A DNA stretch of 64,000 bases from JAPLXD01 sp043802865. Lineage in GTDB: Bacteria; Patescibacteriota; Minisyncoccia; Moranbacterales; UBA11712. The notes beneath the pieces are model-generated. The model worked only from the letters and a program-made list of their open reading frames with translations. It ran no database searches and was not told where the DNA came from. Positions 25,218-34,687 of the stretch are shown here, piece after piece. A program made the translations under genes and the position numbers. Within the stretch, counting starts at the first letter, position 1. Every line of letters starts with the position of its first letter. The stretch covers positions 1 to 64,000 of the forward strand of contig JAZDKQ010000023.1 of NCBI GenBank assembly GCA_043802865.1, in the 5' to 3' direction.

Positions 25218-26320
25218 AAATTCTTTTTATATCTCATTCCTATCCTCCGATTTGGGGCGGAGTGGAAAGCCAGAACTTCAATCTTGCCGAAAATCTCAAG
25301 AAGGTCGCGGAAGTGAAAGTGATCGCCAACGGCAAGGGCAAAAAATATTTGCCGATTTTTTTGCCGATGACGCTTTTGCGAATGCTTTTTTTGATGCCGA
25401 AATTCGATGTGTGTCTTCTGGGAAACGGCGTGCTTGCTCCTTGGGGCGTCATTGCGAAATTGTTTCATCCGTGGAAGAAACAATTTTGCGTCGTTCATGG
25501 GTTGGATATCACTTTTGCAAACAAGAAGGGTTTTTTGTCAAAAGTTTATAAAAGTATCAACATTCCATCACTCAAAAAGCTCGACAAGCTGCTGATGGTT
25601 GGCAATACGACCATCGAAGAGGCGGTCAAAGCCGGAATAAGGCGGGAACATTGCGTTTTTGTGCCAAATGGGATAAACCCCAATGAATTTGCCGAGAAAC
25701 ACAGCCGCGGAGAGATGGCGAAAGTGCTGGACGCCGATATCGAAAACAAAAAAATAATTTTTCGACTGGGAAGATTTGTTTCGCACAAAGGAACGAGTTG
25801 GTTTATTGATAATGTAATGCCAAAACTTCCGGAAAATGTCATAATGGTTGCGGCAGGTGGAAGAATCGGAAAGCGCGTCGCCGGCGACAAAGATGATTTT
25901 CTGGTTTGCGAAAAGATCATCAAAGAAAAAAATCTCGGCAGCCGTGTCCGTCTTTTTCCGAACATTGCCGAAAAACAAAAGAAAATTTTGCTGGGTACGG
26001 CTGATCTTGTGGTTTCGCCAAACATAAAAGTTCCGGGAACAATGGAAGGTTTCGGCATAAACGTGATCGAGGCAAGTGCTTGCGAAAGAATGGTCGTCGC
26101 TTCTGCGCTTGAAGGTCTCAAGGACGCAGTGAAAGACGGCGAGAACGGATTTTTGGTCGAGAGTGGGAATTCGGAAGCTTGGATTCAAAAAATCAAAGAA
26201 CTATTGCTTTTGAGTGATGAAACGCGAAAAAAATTTGGTGAAAAAGCAAGAAAATATACGATTGAAAATTTCAGCTGGGACAAAGTAGCAAAAAGATATT
26301 TGGAGGAAATGAAAAAATAA
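25214..26320 (+). CDS. GT4-family glycosyltransferase
   Basis: 368 residues: MKILFISHSYPPIWGGVESQ is a typical GT4 opening, followed by CVVHGLDITFANKKGF, VPNGINPNEFA, FRLGRFVSHKGTSWFID and the donor site PGTMEGFGINVIEASACERM. Retaining transfer of a sugar in glycan assembly. Translationally coupled to the upstream GT2 gene. Confidence 0.92.
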   Translation: MKILFISHSYPPIWGGVESQNFNLAENLKKVAEVKVIANGKGKKYLPIFLPMTLLRMLFLMPKFDVCLLGNGVLAPWGVIAKLFHPWKKQFCVVHGLDITFANKKGFLSKVYKSINIPSLKKLDKLLMVGNTTIEEAVKAGIRREHCVFVPNGINPNEFAEKHSRGEMAKVLDADIENKKIIFRLGRFVSHKGTSWFIDNVMPKLPENVIMVAAGGRIGKRVAGDKDDFLVCEKIIKEKNLGSRVRLFPNIAEKQKKILLGTADLVVSPNIKVPGTMEGFGINVIEASACERMVVASALEGLKDAVKDGENGFLVESGNSEAWIQKIKELLLLSDETRKKFGEKARKYTIENFSWDKVAKRYLEEMKK

Positions 26321-26323
26321 TTT

Positions 26324-28249
26324 ATGGTCATCGATCTCCTAAAATTGATTCTCACAATCCCCTTTCTCCTTGTTTTGCCGGGGTTCTTTTTCCAATTGGC
26401 TGTTTTCGGCATGAAAAGCAGAAAAATATCTTTTTTTGAAAAAGCGGTCTTGACCGTTCCATTCAGCCTGATTGCCGTCAACTTGATCATTTTGCTTCTG
26501 GACAAGTTGAATATTCTGCTGAAAGGCCCGGTGATCGTCGGGGCTGTGCTGATATTTTGTGCTGTGTGTTTCGCGGTTTTTCAATTTCGATTCGGAAAGA
26601 AAAAAAACAAAGAGGATGGCGTGGAGCCTGAAAAAATATTTAATTTTTCCACTTGGCAGACGATTTTCATTCTTCTTGCAATCGTTCTGGCGATTTTCAT
26701 CCGCACAGCCTATCTCTCCGATACGATCGTCCCCTCTTCAACCGATCTGGGACATCATATGTATTGGTCCCAGATGATCATCAATTCTGGACATCTTCCC
26801 GAATATGGAATGCCGGACTTCATCATCGGTGAACATATCGTTTTTTCCGCGGTGAATCTTGTGAGCGGGGCGGGATTGATGTCGGCGATGCCGGCGCTTC
26901 TCCTTTTTCTTTTCAACATCACAGGAATTTTCACCATCGCGATCCTGCTTGGTCGGATATTTGAAAACAAAAAGATCGTCGCTGTTTCTTTTTTCGTCGC
27001 CGGATCTTTGTACGCAATAAACGCGCCGCAAGGGCGATATGTGAGCGGCGGAGTCATTGGAAATATCATTGGCGATATGCTGATTCCCGTGGCGCTATAT
27101 TTTCTCTATCGTGCTCTCACCGAAAAAGATCAAATTTTTGCCGGCCTATTCCTCTTTTCATTCGCGGGACTGCTTTATACCCATCATTTGAGTGCGTTTA
27201 TTTTTATTTTTTCAATTGTTGCTATCATAGCTCTGTATCTGATATTGAACTTCAGAAATATCTTCAAGATTGCCGGAGATTGGCTGAAAGTGTTTTTGAA
27301 GCCGTTTCCTCTCGCGATTTTGCTGCTGGTCGCCTTCTTTTTTCTGTTTGTTTTCACACCGTCATATTTCAATTCAGCTGCGGTGAGTCAAGCCACGGGT
27401 ACGCCCACGAAGATCACGCGAGTTGGCTTGAGTTTGAGTCAAATTGAGAGAGGCATCGGAAGCGCCCAATTGTTTTTGGCCGGACTCGGGTTTCTTTTGG
27501 TCCTTCTTGAACTGTTTAGAGAAAAAGAATGGTCCGCCCGAGGCGGATCTCAGCCAAAGGCTGACCAGCCTCTGGCCGGCGCCGAAAAATTTGGCGGAAA
27601 ATATTCCGTCGCACTTAGCTGGATTTTGATCCTTTTTGTCATGACATGGAAGCCGGCACTTCTGGATGTGAATATTCCCAGCGACCGGATAAGTAATTAT
27701 TTGTTTTTGCCGATCGCTCTTCTCTCCGCCTACGGCTTGGTGCGATATTTTGAAATTTTTGGCGCGGCAGCCTCCCGCTTCTCTTCGGCTGTTTTGCTTT
27801 TCACGCTCCTGTTTTTCGTCATCACGAACGGACTTTCGGACAGCGCGGACGCCTTCAAGACAAAAAACCAATTTCAGCAAGCGGTGCAAACTTTTCACTC
27901 GGCCGAGTATCTGGCGTCAACAGTGGACACAAACAAAGATATAATTTTGAAAGACCATGTGAACATATACGGAGATTCGTGGTACAAATTGTTTTTTATG
28001 AAAGATTATAAATATCCCCTCTCTCGAGGAGTTCTCACGCGATATGTTGATCCGACAAAAACGCGCGAAACTTGTACGCGGGACATGATCTCTTTTCCGG
28101 AAAGCGATACCGCGAAGGAATGTTTTGCCGATACGGGCGTGAACTACGTCGCCGTGAATTCCCAGATCGAAGGCAATAGTTTTGAAAAATACCCGGATTT
28201 CTCAAAAGTCTACGGCTCGGATTATATTTCTATTTTTAGAAGAGATTAA
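26324..28249 (+). CDS. Large polytopic membrane protein (GT-C-like)
   Basis: 641 residues with about 13 membrane segments and a C-terminal soluble tail (about 520-641). A loop after the early helices reads SSTDLGHHMYWSQMIINSGH, with an Asp/His pair at the position where GT-C transferases have their catalytic Asp. It is therefore probably a lipid-phosphate-sugar-using transferase acting outside the membrane, using the product of the DPM-like gene two genes upstream. About residue 405 it contains WSARGGSQPKADQPLAGAE, encoded by a double palindromic insertion between two helices. Confidence 0.65.
   Translation: MVIDLLKLILTIPFLLVLPGFFFQLAVFGMKSRKISFFEKAVLTVPFSLIAVNLIILLLDKLNILLKGPVIVGAVLIFCAVCFAVFQFRFGKKKNKEDGVEPEKIFNFSTWQTIFILLAIVLAIFIRTAYLSDTIVPSSTDLGHHMYWSQMIINSGHLPEYGMPDFIIGEHIVFSAVNLVSGAGLMSAMPALLLFLFNITGIFTIAILLGRIFENKKIVAVSFFVAGSLYAINAPQGRYVSGGVIGNIIGDMLIPVALYFLYRALTEKDQIFAGLFLFSFAGLLYTHHLSAFIFIFSIVAIIALYLILNFRNIFKIAGDWLKVFLKPFPLAILLLVAFFFLFVFTPSYFNSAAVSQATGTPTKITRVGLSLSQIERGIGSAQLFLAGLGFLLVLLELFREKEWSARGGSQPKADQPLAGAEKFGGKYSVALSWILILFVMTWKPALLDVNIPSDRISNYLFLPIALLSAYGLVRYFEIFGAAASRFSSAVLLFTLLFFVITNGLSDSADAFKTKNQFQQAVQTFHSAEYLASTVDTNKDIILKDHVNIYGDSWYKLFFMKDYKYPLSRGVLTRYVDPTKTRETCTRDMISFPESDTAKECFADTGVNYVAVNSQIEGNSFEKYPDFSKVYGSDYISIFRRD
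27533..27590. repeat. Palindromic element, family C, double copy inside the GT-C-like gene
   Basis: CCGCCCGAGGCGG followed by CAGCCAAAGGCTG and CAGCCTCTGGCCGGC, giving three short hairpins in series, in frame with the coding sequence. Confidence 0.75.
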
Positions 28250-28254
28250 AAACT

Positions 28255-28626
28255 ATGTCATCAAAAATAATCATCATCGCTACGGTCGTGCTTCTCATCG
28301 TGAGCTTCTCGGTGCTTTTTGTCATTGAAGCCAAAAATCACGATTACGATTACAAAAAAGCATGGAGCGTCGTGTATTTTGAAAATCCGCGGAACAATTC
28401 GCTCGATTTCGCGGTTGAAAACCATGAAGGCGAAAAATCAGAATACGGCTACAAAATTTTTGTTGGTGACGACAAAGTGATCGATGAAAAGGTTGAGATT
28501 GAAGCCGGCGCCAAACAAAAAATCTTACCGGTGATCCCGAGCGAGAAATTGAAAGGAAACAAGATTTTGATTGACGTCAGCTACAAAGATACGGATTATA
28601 AGATATATAAAAGTTTGGGGAAATGA
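28255..28626 (+). CDS. Membrane-anchored protein of unknown function
   Basis: 123 residues: an N-terminal membrane helix (about 4-26) and a small predicted beta-rich extracytoplasmic domain with YFENPRNNSLDFAVENHEGE and IDVSYKDTDYKIYKSL. It resembles the extracytoplasmic beta-sandwich domains linked to DUF1616-type or GT-C proteins in surface-glycan loci, but I cannot assign a family. It lies 5 bp after the GT-C-like gene and overlaps the next glycosyltransferase, so it may be a partner of the GT-C-like protein. Confidence 0.65.
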   Translation: MSSKIIIIATVVLLIVSFSVLFVIEAKNHDYDYKKAWSVVYFENPRNNSLDFAVENHEGEKSEYGYKIFVGDDKVIDEKVEIEAGAKQKILPVIPSEKLKGNKILIDVSYKDTDYKIYKSLGK

Positions 28627-29759
28627 AAAAGATATTATTATTGACTCGGCCGATTTGTTCCCCGTGGGATGAAGGGTCGAAAAATTTTGCCTATACCCTT
28701 GCCAAATACGCGAGTGATTTTGAAATTCATATATTAACATGCGGATCTTTAGCGGATTTGGCGGATAATATTGTTCAACATCAGATTTATACATCGCCGA
28801 AACTGGATTTTTCTCAAAAATTCAGATTATTTAAGTTTCTTAAAAAGGCTAATGATTTTGATATCATTCATTCCCTTTTTACTCCGACAAAACTAAATTC
28901 TTTTTTTATCAAGTTTGCGTTGAAGAGTAAAAAAGCAAAATTTATTCAAACTGTTGCTACTTTGCGCGAAGATTTGTATAGCGAGGGAGATTTCAAGAAA
29001 ATATTATTCGGTGATCAGATCATCACCTATTCCGATTATGCCAAAGAAAAACTGGAGAAAATGGGTTTTGATAAAATAAAAAGAATTTATCCTGGGATTG
29101 ACATTGAAAAATACTCTCCTTCTCCAAAAAATCAGGAACTCATGAAAAAACTCGAAACGAGTGAGGATGATTTTGTCATCAATTATGCCGGCGAGTATGT
29201 GCGGCTTGGGGATATGGATGATATTATCGAGACGTTTATCGGACTCGTAGAAACGCGATTAATCGCGTCTCTACAGGGAGAAATTAAAAAGAATTTCAAA
29301 CTACATCTCGCCGTGCGGGTGAAGAATGAAAAAGACGCAAATAAGAAAAAAGAAATTATTAAAAAATTAGAAAGAGAAAATATCCTGGACAGGGTGGCTT
29401 TTATTGACGACGGCAGTTATGAGATGCAAGATATCTTTAATCTCTGTGATATTTCCATTTTCCCCGCGCGCACAATGGCCGGGAAATTTGATATTCCCCT
29501 GGCTGTCATCGAGGCGATGGCTTGCGGAAAGCCGGTGGTCGCGAGCAATCTTGAAAGGATTAAATATTTTCTCAGCAATGAAAATAGCATCCTGATCGCG
29601 CCCGGAAACCGTGAAGTCCTCAAAGAGAATATTTTGTATCTATATAATAATCCAGAAAAACGATACGATTTGGCAAAAAAAGCGATAAGGTTCGTTCGGG
29701 AAAACTTTGATATAATGAAAGTGGTGAAGGAGTATGAAGAAGTTTATGAAAAACTATGA
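28623..29759 (+). CDS. GT4-family glycosyltransferase
   Basis: 378 residues: MKKILLLTRPICSPWDEGSK, IITYSDYAKEKLEKMGF, RIYPGIDIEKYSP, then donor-binding IFPARTMAGKFDIPLAVIEA and MACGKPVVASN. In the GT-B C-terminal domain at about residues 209-218 the sequence VETRLIASLQ is encoded by palindromic family A, inserted in frame where homologues should have a loop. Overlaps neighbours on both sides by 4 bp. Confidence 0.9.
   Translation: MKKILLLTRPICSPWDEGSKNFAYTLAKYASDFEIHILTCGSLADLADNIVQHQIYTSPKLDFSQKFRLFKFLKKANDFDIIHSLFTPTKLNSFFIKFALKSKKAKFIQTVATLREDLYSEGDFKKILFGDQIITYSDYAKEKLEKMGFDKIKRIYPGIDIEKYSPSPKNQELMKKLETSEDDFVINYAGEYVRLGDMDDIIETFIGLVETRLIASLQGEIKKNFKLHLAVRVKNEKDANKKKEIIKKLERENILDRVAFIDDGSYEMQDIFNLCDISIFPARTMAGKFDIPLAVIEAMACGKPVVASNLERIKYFLSNENSILIAPGNREVLKENILYLYNNPEKRYDLAKKAIRFVRENFDIMKVVKEYEEVYEKL
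29247..29274. repeat. Palindromic element, family A, copy 2, in frame
   Basis: 28 bp with core ACGCGATTAATCGCGT and arms differing at one position, read as V-E-T-R-L-I-A-S-L inside a GT4 gene. Confidence 0.88.
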
Positions 29760-31231
29760 ACATTGAATCTCTATTCGCTCACAAAAAGAAATTTCAAACG
29801 GACAAAATGAAAGTCCCGGCGATTTTGCATTGCTCGGACAATCTTTTGCCGAACGAAAAAACTCTCGCGCAGCTTGAAAATACCGCTTCGCAAGAACATG
29901 TTTTTCACCACATTGCGGCGCTTTCGGATGTTCACGACAAAAAAGGCCGCAAAAATCCGACCGGGACAGTTGTCGCGAGCGAAAATTTTCTTTTGCCGCA
30001 GATCAACGACACGGCGCCAAACTGCGGAATGCGGTTTTTGAAAACGAATCTAACAGACGCTGATTTGGCTCCGGAAAATATCAACAAATTATTCAACGCC
30101 CTTTTGAAGCCGGTTCCGACAAAAGCCTACGTCGGATCGAAAATTCCATATTCTCTTGTCGTGGATATATGCCGGCACGGACTTAAGCCGGTGACGGAAT
30201 ATTTCAAGACGCGAACAAAAAATGAGATCAAAAATACTTTCAAGGGCGGAAATTTTTTTTCCGCCGAAGGCGGATCCGCCTCTGGCGGAGACATACCCAG
30301 CAAACAAGATATCACTGACGCTATTCCCCAGTTGTTTTTGTGGATTGGAAAATTTCGTCTCGGAATTCTTGGAGCGGCAGGAAATCATTTTTTGGATCTC
30401 ATGAAGATATCCGAAATAAAAGATCCTGAAATGGCAGAAAAATTTGGGATCAAAAAAGGACAATATATTTTTATGATGCACACTGGATCAGGACTTTTGG
30501 GACAGTATGCATCGTACCTGTATACTCCAAAGAAAAAAGAACATACAAGCCAGCGCATTGTGCTTGAACTTGGGAAACTGACATGGCGATCCGGAAAGAA
30601 AGATACCTACAAGAAAATTGCGAAGAAAATCGCCGAGTATAAAGATAAAGACGAATTTTTCGCCTATGACGCGGAATCCCCCGAAGGAAAAATGTTTTTG
30701 ACGGCGCATCAAGCAGCGGGCAATCAAGGATTTGCCAATCGCTGCATTCTCACTCACAATCTTGATCAGACAATTGAAAAAGTTTTGGGAAAAAATCCCG
30801 AGCTAGAACTCCTTTATGACGCGCCGCATATTTTTGTGAATCGCGAAAACCATTTTGGAAAGGATGTTTGGGTGCATCGCAACGGCGCTGTCCGGGCGAT
30901 TGCCGGAGAACCCGTTTTCATTCCGTCTTCTATGTCAACTCCTGCCTATCTGGCTGTTGGCACTGATCAGAATGAATCAACATTTTTTTCTGCCGCTCAC
31001 GGCACCGGACGACGAAAAAATCCCGAAAGCAACAAAGCCGGGACAAAGGACGAATTGTTCGCGAAAATGCAGCAGCGAAAAGTAAAATTGTTCAACGCCA
31101 AATCAAAAGGTGTGGTTTTTCAGGATTCAGGATATTATAAGGATGTTGAAGAAGTGATCGCCGGAATGGAAGAAAACAAAATCGTGAAACCGGTGGCGAA
31201 AATGGAACCAATTGCCGTTTTAATGTACTAA
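29756..31231 (+). CDS. rtcB: RtcB-family RNA ligase
   Basis: 491 residues. RtcB joins RNA 2',3'-cyclic phosphate or 3'-phosphate to 5'-OH ends through a guanylated histidine. Visible: ALSDVHDKKGRKNPTGTVVA, the metal site NDTAPNCGMR (family usually DxGCGM), GAAGNHFLDL (GGNHF), HTGSGLLG (HSGSRGLG), GNQGFANR, VHRNGAVRAIAGEP (HRKGATRA, with Lys replaced by Asn) and the guanylate-accepting His region SAAHGTGRRKN. The deviations suggest a divergent subfamily. About residue 170 it carries FSAEGGSASGGD from a palindromic insertion. Its place in a glycan operon is unexpected; no archease is nearby. Confidence 0.88.
   Translation: MNIESLFAHKKKFQTDKMKVPAILHCSDNLLPNEKTLAQLENTASQEHVFHHIAALSDVHDKKGRKNPTGTVVASENFLLPQINDTAPNCGMRFLKTNLTDADLAPENINKLFNALLKPVPTKAYVGSKIPYSLVVDICRHGLKPVTEYFKTRTKNEIKNTFKGGNFFSAEGGSASGGDIPSKQDITDAIPQLFLWIGKFRLGILGAAGNHFLDLMKISEIKDPEMAEKFGIKKGQYIFMMHTGSGLLGQYASYLYTPKKKEHTSQRIVLELGKLTWRSGKKDTYKKIAKKIAEYKDKDEFFAYDAESPEGKMFLTAHQAAGNQGFANRCILTHNLDQTIEKVLGKNPELELLYDAPHIFVNRENHFGKDVWVHRNGAVRAIAGEPVFIPSSMSTPAYLAVGTDQNESTFFSAAHGTGRRKNPESNKAGTKDELFAKMQQRKVKLFNAKSKGVVFQDSGYYKDVEEVIAGMEENKIVKPVAKMEPIAVLMY
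30261..30288. repeat. Palindromic element, family C, in frame in rtcB
   Basis: Two adjacent small hairpins (CCGCCGAAGGCGG, then CCGCCTCTGGCGG, sharing a GGATCC centre), translated S-A-E-G-G-S-A-S-G-G. Confidence 0.88.
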
Positions 31232-31235
31232 AAAA

Positions 31236-31844
31236 TTGAAACTAATCACCCTTTCCGGGCTTGACGGTTCCGGGAAGTCGACGCAAATTGAATTGTTGAA
31301 AGAATTTCTTGAAAAACAAGGGAAAAGTTTTTTCTATTTCCATGGCGCGGGCTTTTCTGTGTCTTCGTTGTACAAAATATTCCCTATATTTTCGTGGAAG
31401 AAAACCAAAGAAAAAAATCGAAGCGACAAGGGTGTCACAAAAGCGAACTGGATTGAGATTCAACTTCGAAAAATTGCTTTGTTTATCGATATATTAAGAT
31501 TTCGTAGATTAGCAACAAAGCTAAAAGTCGATTGCATTATCTCCGATCGGTATTTTTATGACAGTGTGGTTAATATGAATTTCCTTTCCGGAAAAAATAG
31601 CAAATTATGCGCTGAAAAATACATTCCAAAACCCGATTTTGCCTTTTATATAAATGCAAAACCGGAAATTATCATGCAGCGCGAACGAAAGCCGGATCAA
31701 GGAGTGAAATATTTGGTGGCGAAAGAAAAAATATTTGCTGATAAAATCAAGAAATGGAATATGATTGTGGTTGATGGAGAGAAAATAAAAGAAGAAATAT
31801 TTACTGAAATAAAGTCAAAAATAAAATGTCTAAATTCCTCGTAA
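31236..31844 (+). CDS. Thymidylate-kinase-like P-loop kinase
   Basis: 202 residues starting at TTG 31236. Walker A is LSGLDGSGKSTQIELL. CIISDRYFYDSVVNMNF is the DR(Y/F) motif of thymidylate kinases and MQRERKPDQG is the LID-like region. The middle is atypical (KIFPIFSWKKTKEKNRSDKG), so the substrate may be another nucleoside monophosphate or a sugar-like acceptor. It lies 4 bp after rtcB and overlaps the flippase gene by 19 bp. Confidence 0.8.
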   Translation: MKLITLSGLDGSGKSTQIELLKEFLEKQGKSFFYFHGAGFSVSSLYKIFPIFSWKKTKEKNRSDKGVTKANWIEIQLRKIALFIDILRFRRLATKLKVDCIISDRYFYDSVVNMNFLSGKNSKLCAEKYIPKPDFAFYINAKPEIIMQRERKPDQGVKYLVAKEKIFADKIKKWNMIVVDGEKIKEEIFTEIKSKIKCLNSS

Positions 31845-33325
31845 AATCATTTTTCTGGGTTACTCTTTCGGAGATTATATACAACCTCTCGGCTTATGTC
31901 ATCCATTCCGGAATGGGGCGGATTTTGGGTCCGGCGGAATACGGAAGATACGGAATCGTTGTCACGCTCACGACGATGATCGTCGTTCTCATCGGGCAAG
32001 GCGTTCCGACGGCCATGGCGAAATATCTTGGGGAGATATATGATACGAAACCGGGACTCATTCCAATCATCAAAAAACAAACTGCAAAAATACAGTTTTA
32101 TTTGATCGGCGCGGTAACCATTATTTTCTTTTTTCTCGCTCCAGTGATCTCCCTTGTTCTTCATGACAAGACGCTCACGCCCCTTTTCCAGATTTCAACT
32201 CTGGTTATTCCCGCTTTTGCTCTGGCTTCATTCTACTTCTACTATTACACCGGCCTGCACGAATTCAAGACGCAAGCATGGCTCAAAACATCGCGAGCTT
32301 TTTTCCGCATTCTTTTCATTCTGGGACTGGCGCTTCTTTTGAAATCAAAAGGTTACGCGCTCGAAGGGGCAATTGTGGGCTATATCCTAGCGCCCCTTTC
32401 CATTTTTTTCGAGGCCAATCTCCTCGACAAATTCAAAAAAATAAAGCCGGAAGGATTTTTTGACTGGCGAAAGCTTGTGCAATATGCCTGGCCGATGACG
32501 CTTTTTCTCATCGCCTATGAATTTTTGATCACGATCGATCTCTATCTCGTGAAAGGAATTTTGCAAAACGACTATTTGACCGGAATATACAACGGCGCCA
32601 TCACGGTCGGGCGTATTCCCTATTTTTTGTTTTATGCGCTGACGATCATTATTCTTCCCGTGGTATCAAAATCAACCTCGAGCAACAATCATGCCGAGAC
32701 CAAAAAATTGATCGGACAATCTTTGCGCCTCATGGTGATGTTTCTCTTGCCGATCGCGATCTTGATGGCCGTATATTCTCGGCCGGTTTTGCAAATATTT
32801 TATGGAAATAAATTTCTGGCTGCGGCTGGTCCGATGTCGATCTTGATGGGCGGGGTCGCGTTTCTCACGATCTTCTATGTCATGGCCTTTGTTTTGAACG
32901 GCGCCGGAAAAGTGAAAGCGCCTATGTATATCGCCTTTGCCGGTCTTGCGACGAACATAATCTTGAGCTATTTTCTCATCCAAAAATATGCTCTTGTGGG
33001 CGCGGCAGTCGCCACCTCAATCACTTCTTTTGTTGCAATGGTGTTGATTCTCGCCTATTCCTACAGATTTTTCGGCTATTTGTTCAAATTTTCCAGTTTC
33101 GTGAAAATTTTGCTCGCTTCGGCAATCATGTACTTCGCCTCAATATTTTTTCCGGAAGGGAAATATATTTTCCTTCTCTGGTCAGCTATTTTATTCGCTA
33201 TTTATATCTTTCTTTTATATATTTTCCGCGAATTCGGCGCATCTGATCTTGAGCTTGTGAAACAACTTCTCGCAAAAAAGAAACTGAAAACCGCCGCCGC
33301 CGACGTGGGAGAAGAGGCTTTGTAG
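31826..33325 (+). CDS. Polysaccharide flippase (Wzx/MATE-like, MOP superfamily)
   Basis: 499 residues with about 14 membrane segments. N-terminal VKSFFWVTLSEIIYNLSAYV, then GRILGPAEYGRYGIVVTLTT, is the polysaccharide-synthesis transporter signature. It moves undecaprenyl-pyrophosphate-linked oligosaccharide across the membrane for ligation by the O-antigen-ligase-like and LCP proteins. The C-terminus ends in a basic, Ala-rich tail. Last gene of the plus-strand operon. Confidence 0.9.
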   Translation: MSKFLVKSFFWVTLSEIIYNLSAYVIHSGMGRILGPAEYGRYGIVVTLTTMIVVLIGQGVPTAMAKYLGEIYDTKPGLIPIIKKQTAKIQFYLIGAVTIIFFFLAPVISLVLHDKTLTPLFQISTLVIPAFALASFYFYYYTGLHEFKTQAWLKTSRAFFRILFILGLALLLKSKGYALEGAIVGYILAPLSIFFEANLLDKFKKIKPEGFFDWRKLVQYAWPMTLFLIAYEFLITIDLYLVKGILQNDYLTGIYNGAITVGRIPYFLFYALTIIILPVVSKSTSSNNHAETKKLIGQSLRLMVMFLLPIAILMAVYSRPVLQIFYGNKFLAAAGPMSILMGGVAFLTIFYVMAFVLNGAGKVKAPMYIAFAGLATNIILSYFLIQKYALVGAAVATSITSFVAMVLILAYSYRFFGYLFKFSSFVKILLASAIMYFASIFFPEGKYIFLLWSAILFAIYIFLLYIFREFGASDLELVKQLLAKKKLKTAAADVGEEAL

Positions 33326-33327
33326 AA

Positions 33328-33363
33328 ATAAAAAAGCTCCTCTATGCAGAGAAGTTTTTATAA
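33328..33363. terminator. Terminator between the flippase and folD genes
   Basis: The hairpin AGCTCCTCTATGCAGAGAAGTTT is flanked by A-rich and T-rich tracts, so it can serve both convergent genes. Confidence 0.65.
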
Positions 33364-33374
33364 AATATTCGTGC

Positions 33375-34208
33375 TTATTTTTTTGCCAGCTTCACTGTAT
33401 TCCAAAGCAGCATCGCAATCGTCACCGGGCCCACTCCGCCGGGGATGGGGGTGATGAAAGATGCTTTTTTGGAGACTGATGCGAAATCTACATCGCCAAA
33501 AAGTTTTTTGCCGACGCGGTTCACGCCGACGTCAATCACGACAACGCCTCTCTTCACCATACTCGCTTTAATAAATTTCGGCTTTCCAACGGCCACGACA
33601 AGAATGTCGGCTTTTTGAGTATAGCTTTTCAAGTTTTTGGTGTGATGATGACAGATCGTGACAGTCGCGTTTCGGTTCAACAGAAATTGCGCCATCGGTT
33701 TTCCGACGATGTTCGAGCGTCCGACAACAACCGCGTTCTTGCCTTCGATCTTGATTTTATATTCTTCCAATAATTTGACAATTCCCAGCGGTGTGGCCGG
33801 TGCGACAACCGAATATTGCTCGCCTTCTTGCGCGAATTTTCCAAAATTGAGCGGATGAAGACAATCGGCGTCTTTTCGCGGGTCGATACTCTCAATAATT
33901 TTCTTTTTATCAATATGTTTCGGGAGCGGCAGTTGAACCATAATGGCTGAAACATTTTTGTCTTTATTTAATTTTCCAACAACTGACAGGAGCTTCGCTT
34001 CGGAAATTTTTGCGGGAAAAATCAGAGTTTGCGAGCCTATCCCCGCTTTTTCGCAAAATATGCCTTTTCGCCGGACATAAATGGCTGAAGCCGGATCATC
34101 GCCGACCAAGACCATCGCCAAAACAGGTTTGCGCTTCATAGTGGCAACTCTTTTCTTCAGTTGAAGTATGATCTTGTTGGCAAGTTTTGTGCCGTCGAGA
34201 ATTTTCAT
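33375..34208 (-). CDS. folD: Methylenetetrahydrofolate dehydrogenase/cyclohydrolase
   Basis: 277 residues. Bifunctional enzyme interconverting 5,10-methylene-, methenyl- and 10-formyl-THF, the formyl donor for Fmt (gene at 38.4 kb). Motifs: VGDDPASAIYVRRKGIFCEK (substrate and catalytic Tyr/Lys region), MVQLPLPKHIDKKKI, DADCLHPLNFG, NAVVVGRSNIVGKPMAQFLL (NADP-binding) and FITPIPGGVGPVTIAMLL. Slightly short but complete. Confidence 0.96.
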   Translation of the reverse strand: MKILDGTKLANKIILQLKKRVATMKRKPVLAMVLVGDDPASAIYVRRKGIFCEKAGIGSQTLIFPAKISEAKLLSVVGKLNKDKNVSAIMVQLPLPKHIDKKKIIESIDPRKDADCLHPLNFGKFAQEGEQYSVVAPATPLGIVKLLEEYKIKIEGKNAVVVGRSNIVGKPMAQFLLNRNATVTICHHHTKNLKSYTQKADILVVAVGKPKFIKASMVKRGVVVIDVGVNRVGKKLFGDVDFASVSKKASFITPIPGGVGPVTIAMLLWNTVKLAKK

Positions 34209-34214
34209 AATAAA

Positions 34215-34640
34215 CTATCTTAGAGGCAATTTTGGCAGACTATTTTTTATTTCCCCTCGTTCATTTTCAAGAGAGGCAATGCGAATGTTCCACGCCTTAG
34301 TGTTTTTGGCAAGCTCTTGTCCGTAAAAAACAAAATTGCTTGAAAGCTGCAATTTGGAGCCAGGTGCCATTGAATGTTCTCCGGCATAGTGATCAAATGC
34401 CATTTTATCTTCGATGTCTATTTCAACAAGAAATCCATTTCCTTCGGCGAAATCACGAGCGATCTTTTTATTGTCAGTGAAAAATTGTCCCACAGCTATC
34501 TCGCGCAGTTCCTTGAAGCGTTTGATTTGATCCTTTGGGAGATCATCTTCATCGAATTTGGATTGCAAATCCCGGAATTCTTTTTCCAGTTCTTCGGTCA
34601 AAAAAACCGGTTGTGTTTTATAGCCGCGATATAGCTTCAT
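34215..34640 (-). CDS. Unknown protein, possible ADP-ribosyltransferase fold
   Basis: 141 residues from the ATG giving MKLYRGYKTQPVFLTEELEK. The LYRG start, the later QFFTDNKKIARDFAEGNGFL and a following acidic strand VEIDIEDK are in the order of ART-fold domains (Y-R-G, then S/F-T-x-x-x-x-x-A-x-x-F, then E). The STS-type motif is degenerate (FTD) and the match is only by eye. It is preceded by two short genes in overlapping or close arrangement (34.69-34.95 kb), as in small toxin or effector loci, but no antitoxin is identified. Confidence 0.5.
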   Translation of the reverse strand: MKLYRGYKTQPVFLTEELEKEFRDLQSKFDEDDLPKDQIKRFKELREIAVGQFFTDNKKIARDFAEGNGFLVEIDIEDKMAFDHYAGEHSMAPGSKLQLSSNFVFYGQELAKNTKAWNIRIASLENERGEIKNSLPKLPLR

Positions 34641-34687
34641 AACAAAAATATTACAACCCCTTAATACAGTGAAGATTCTTTGCACAA

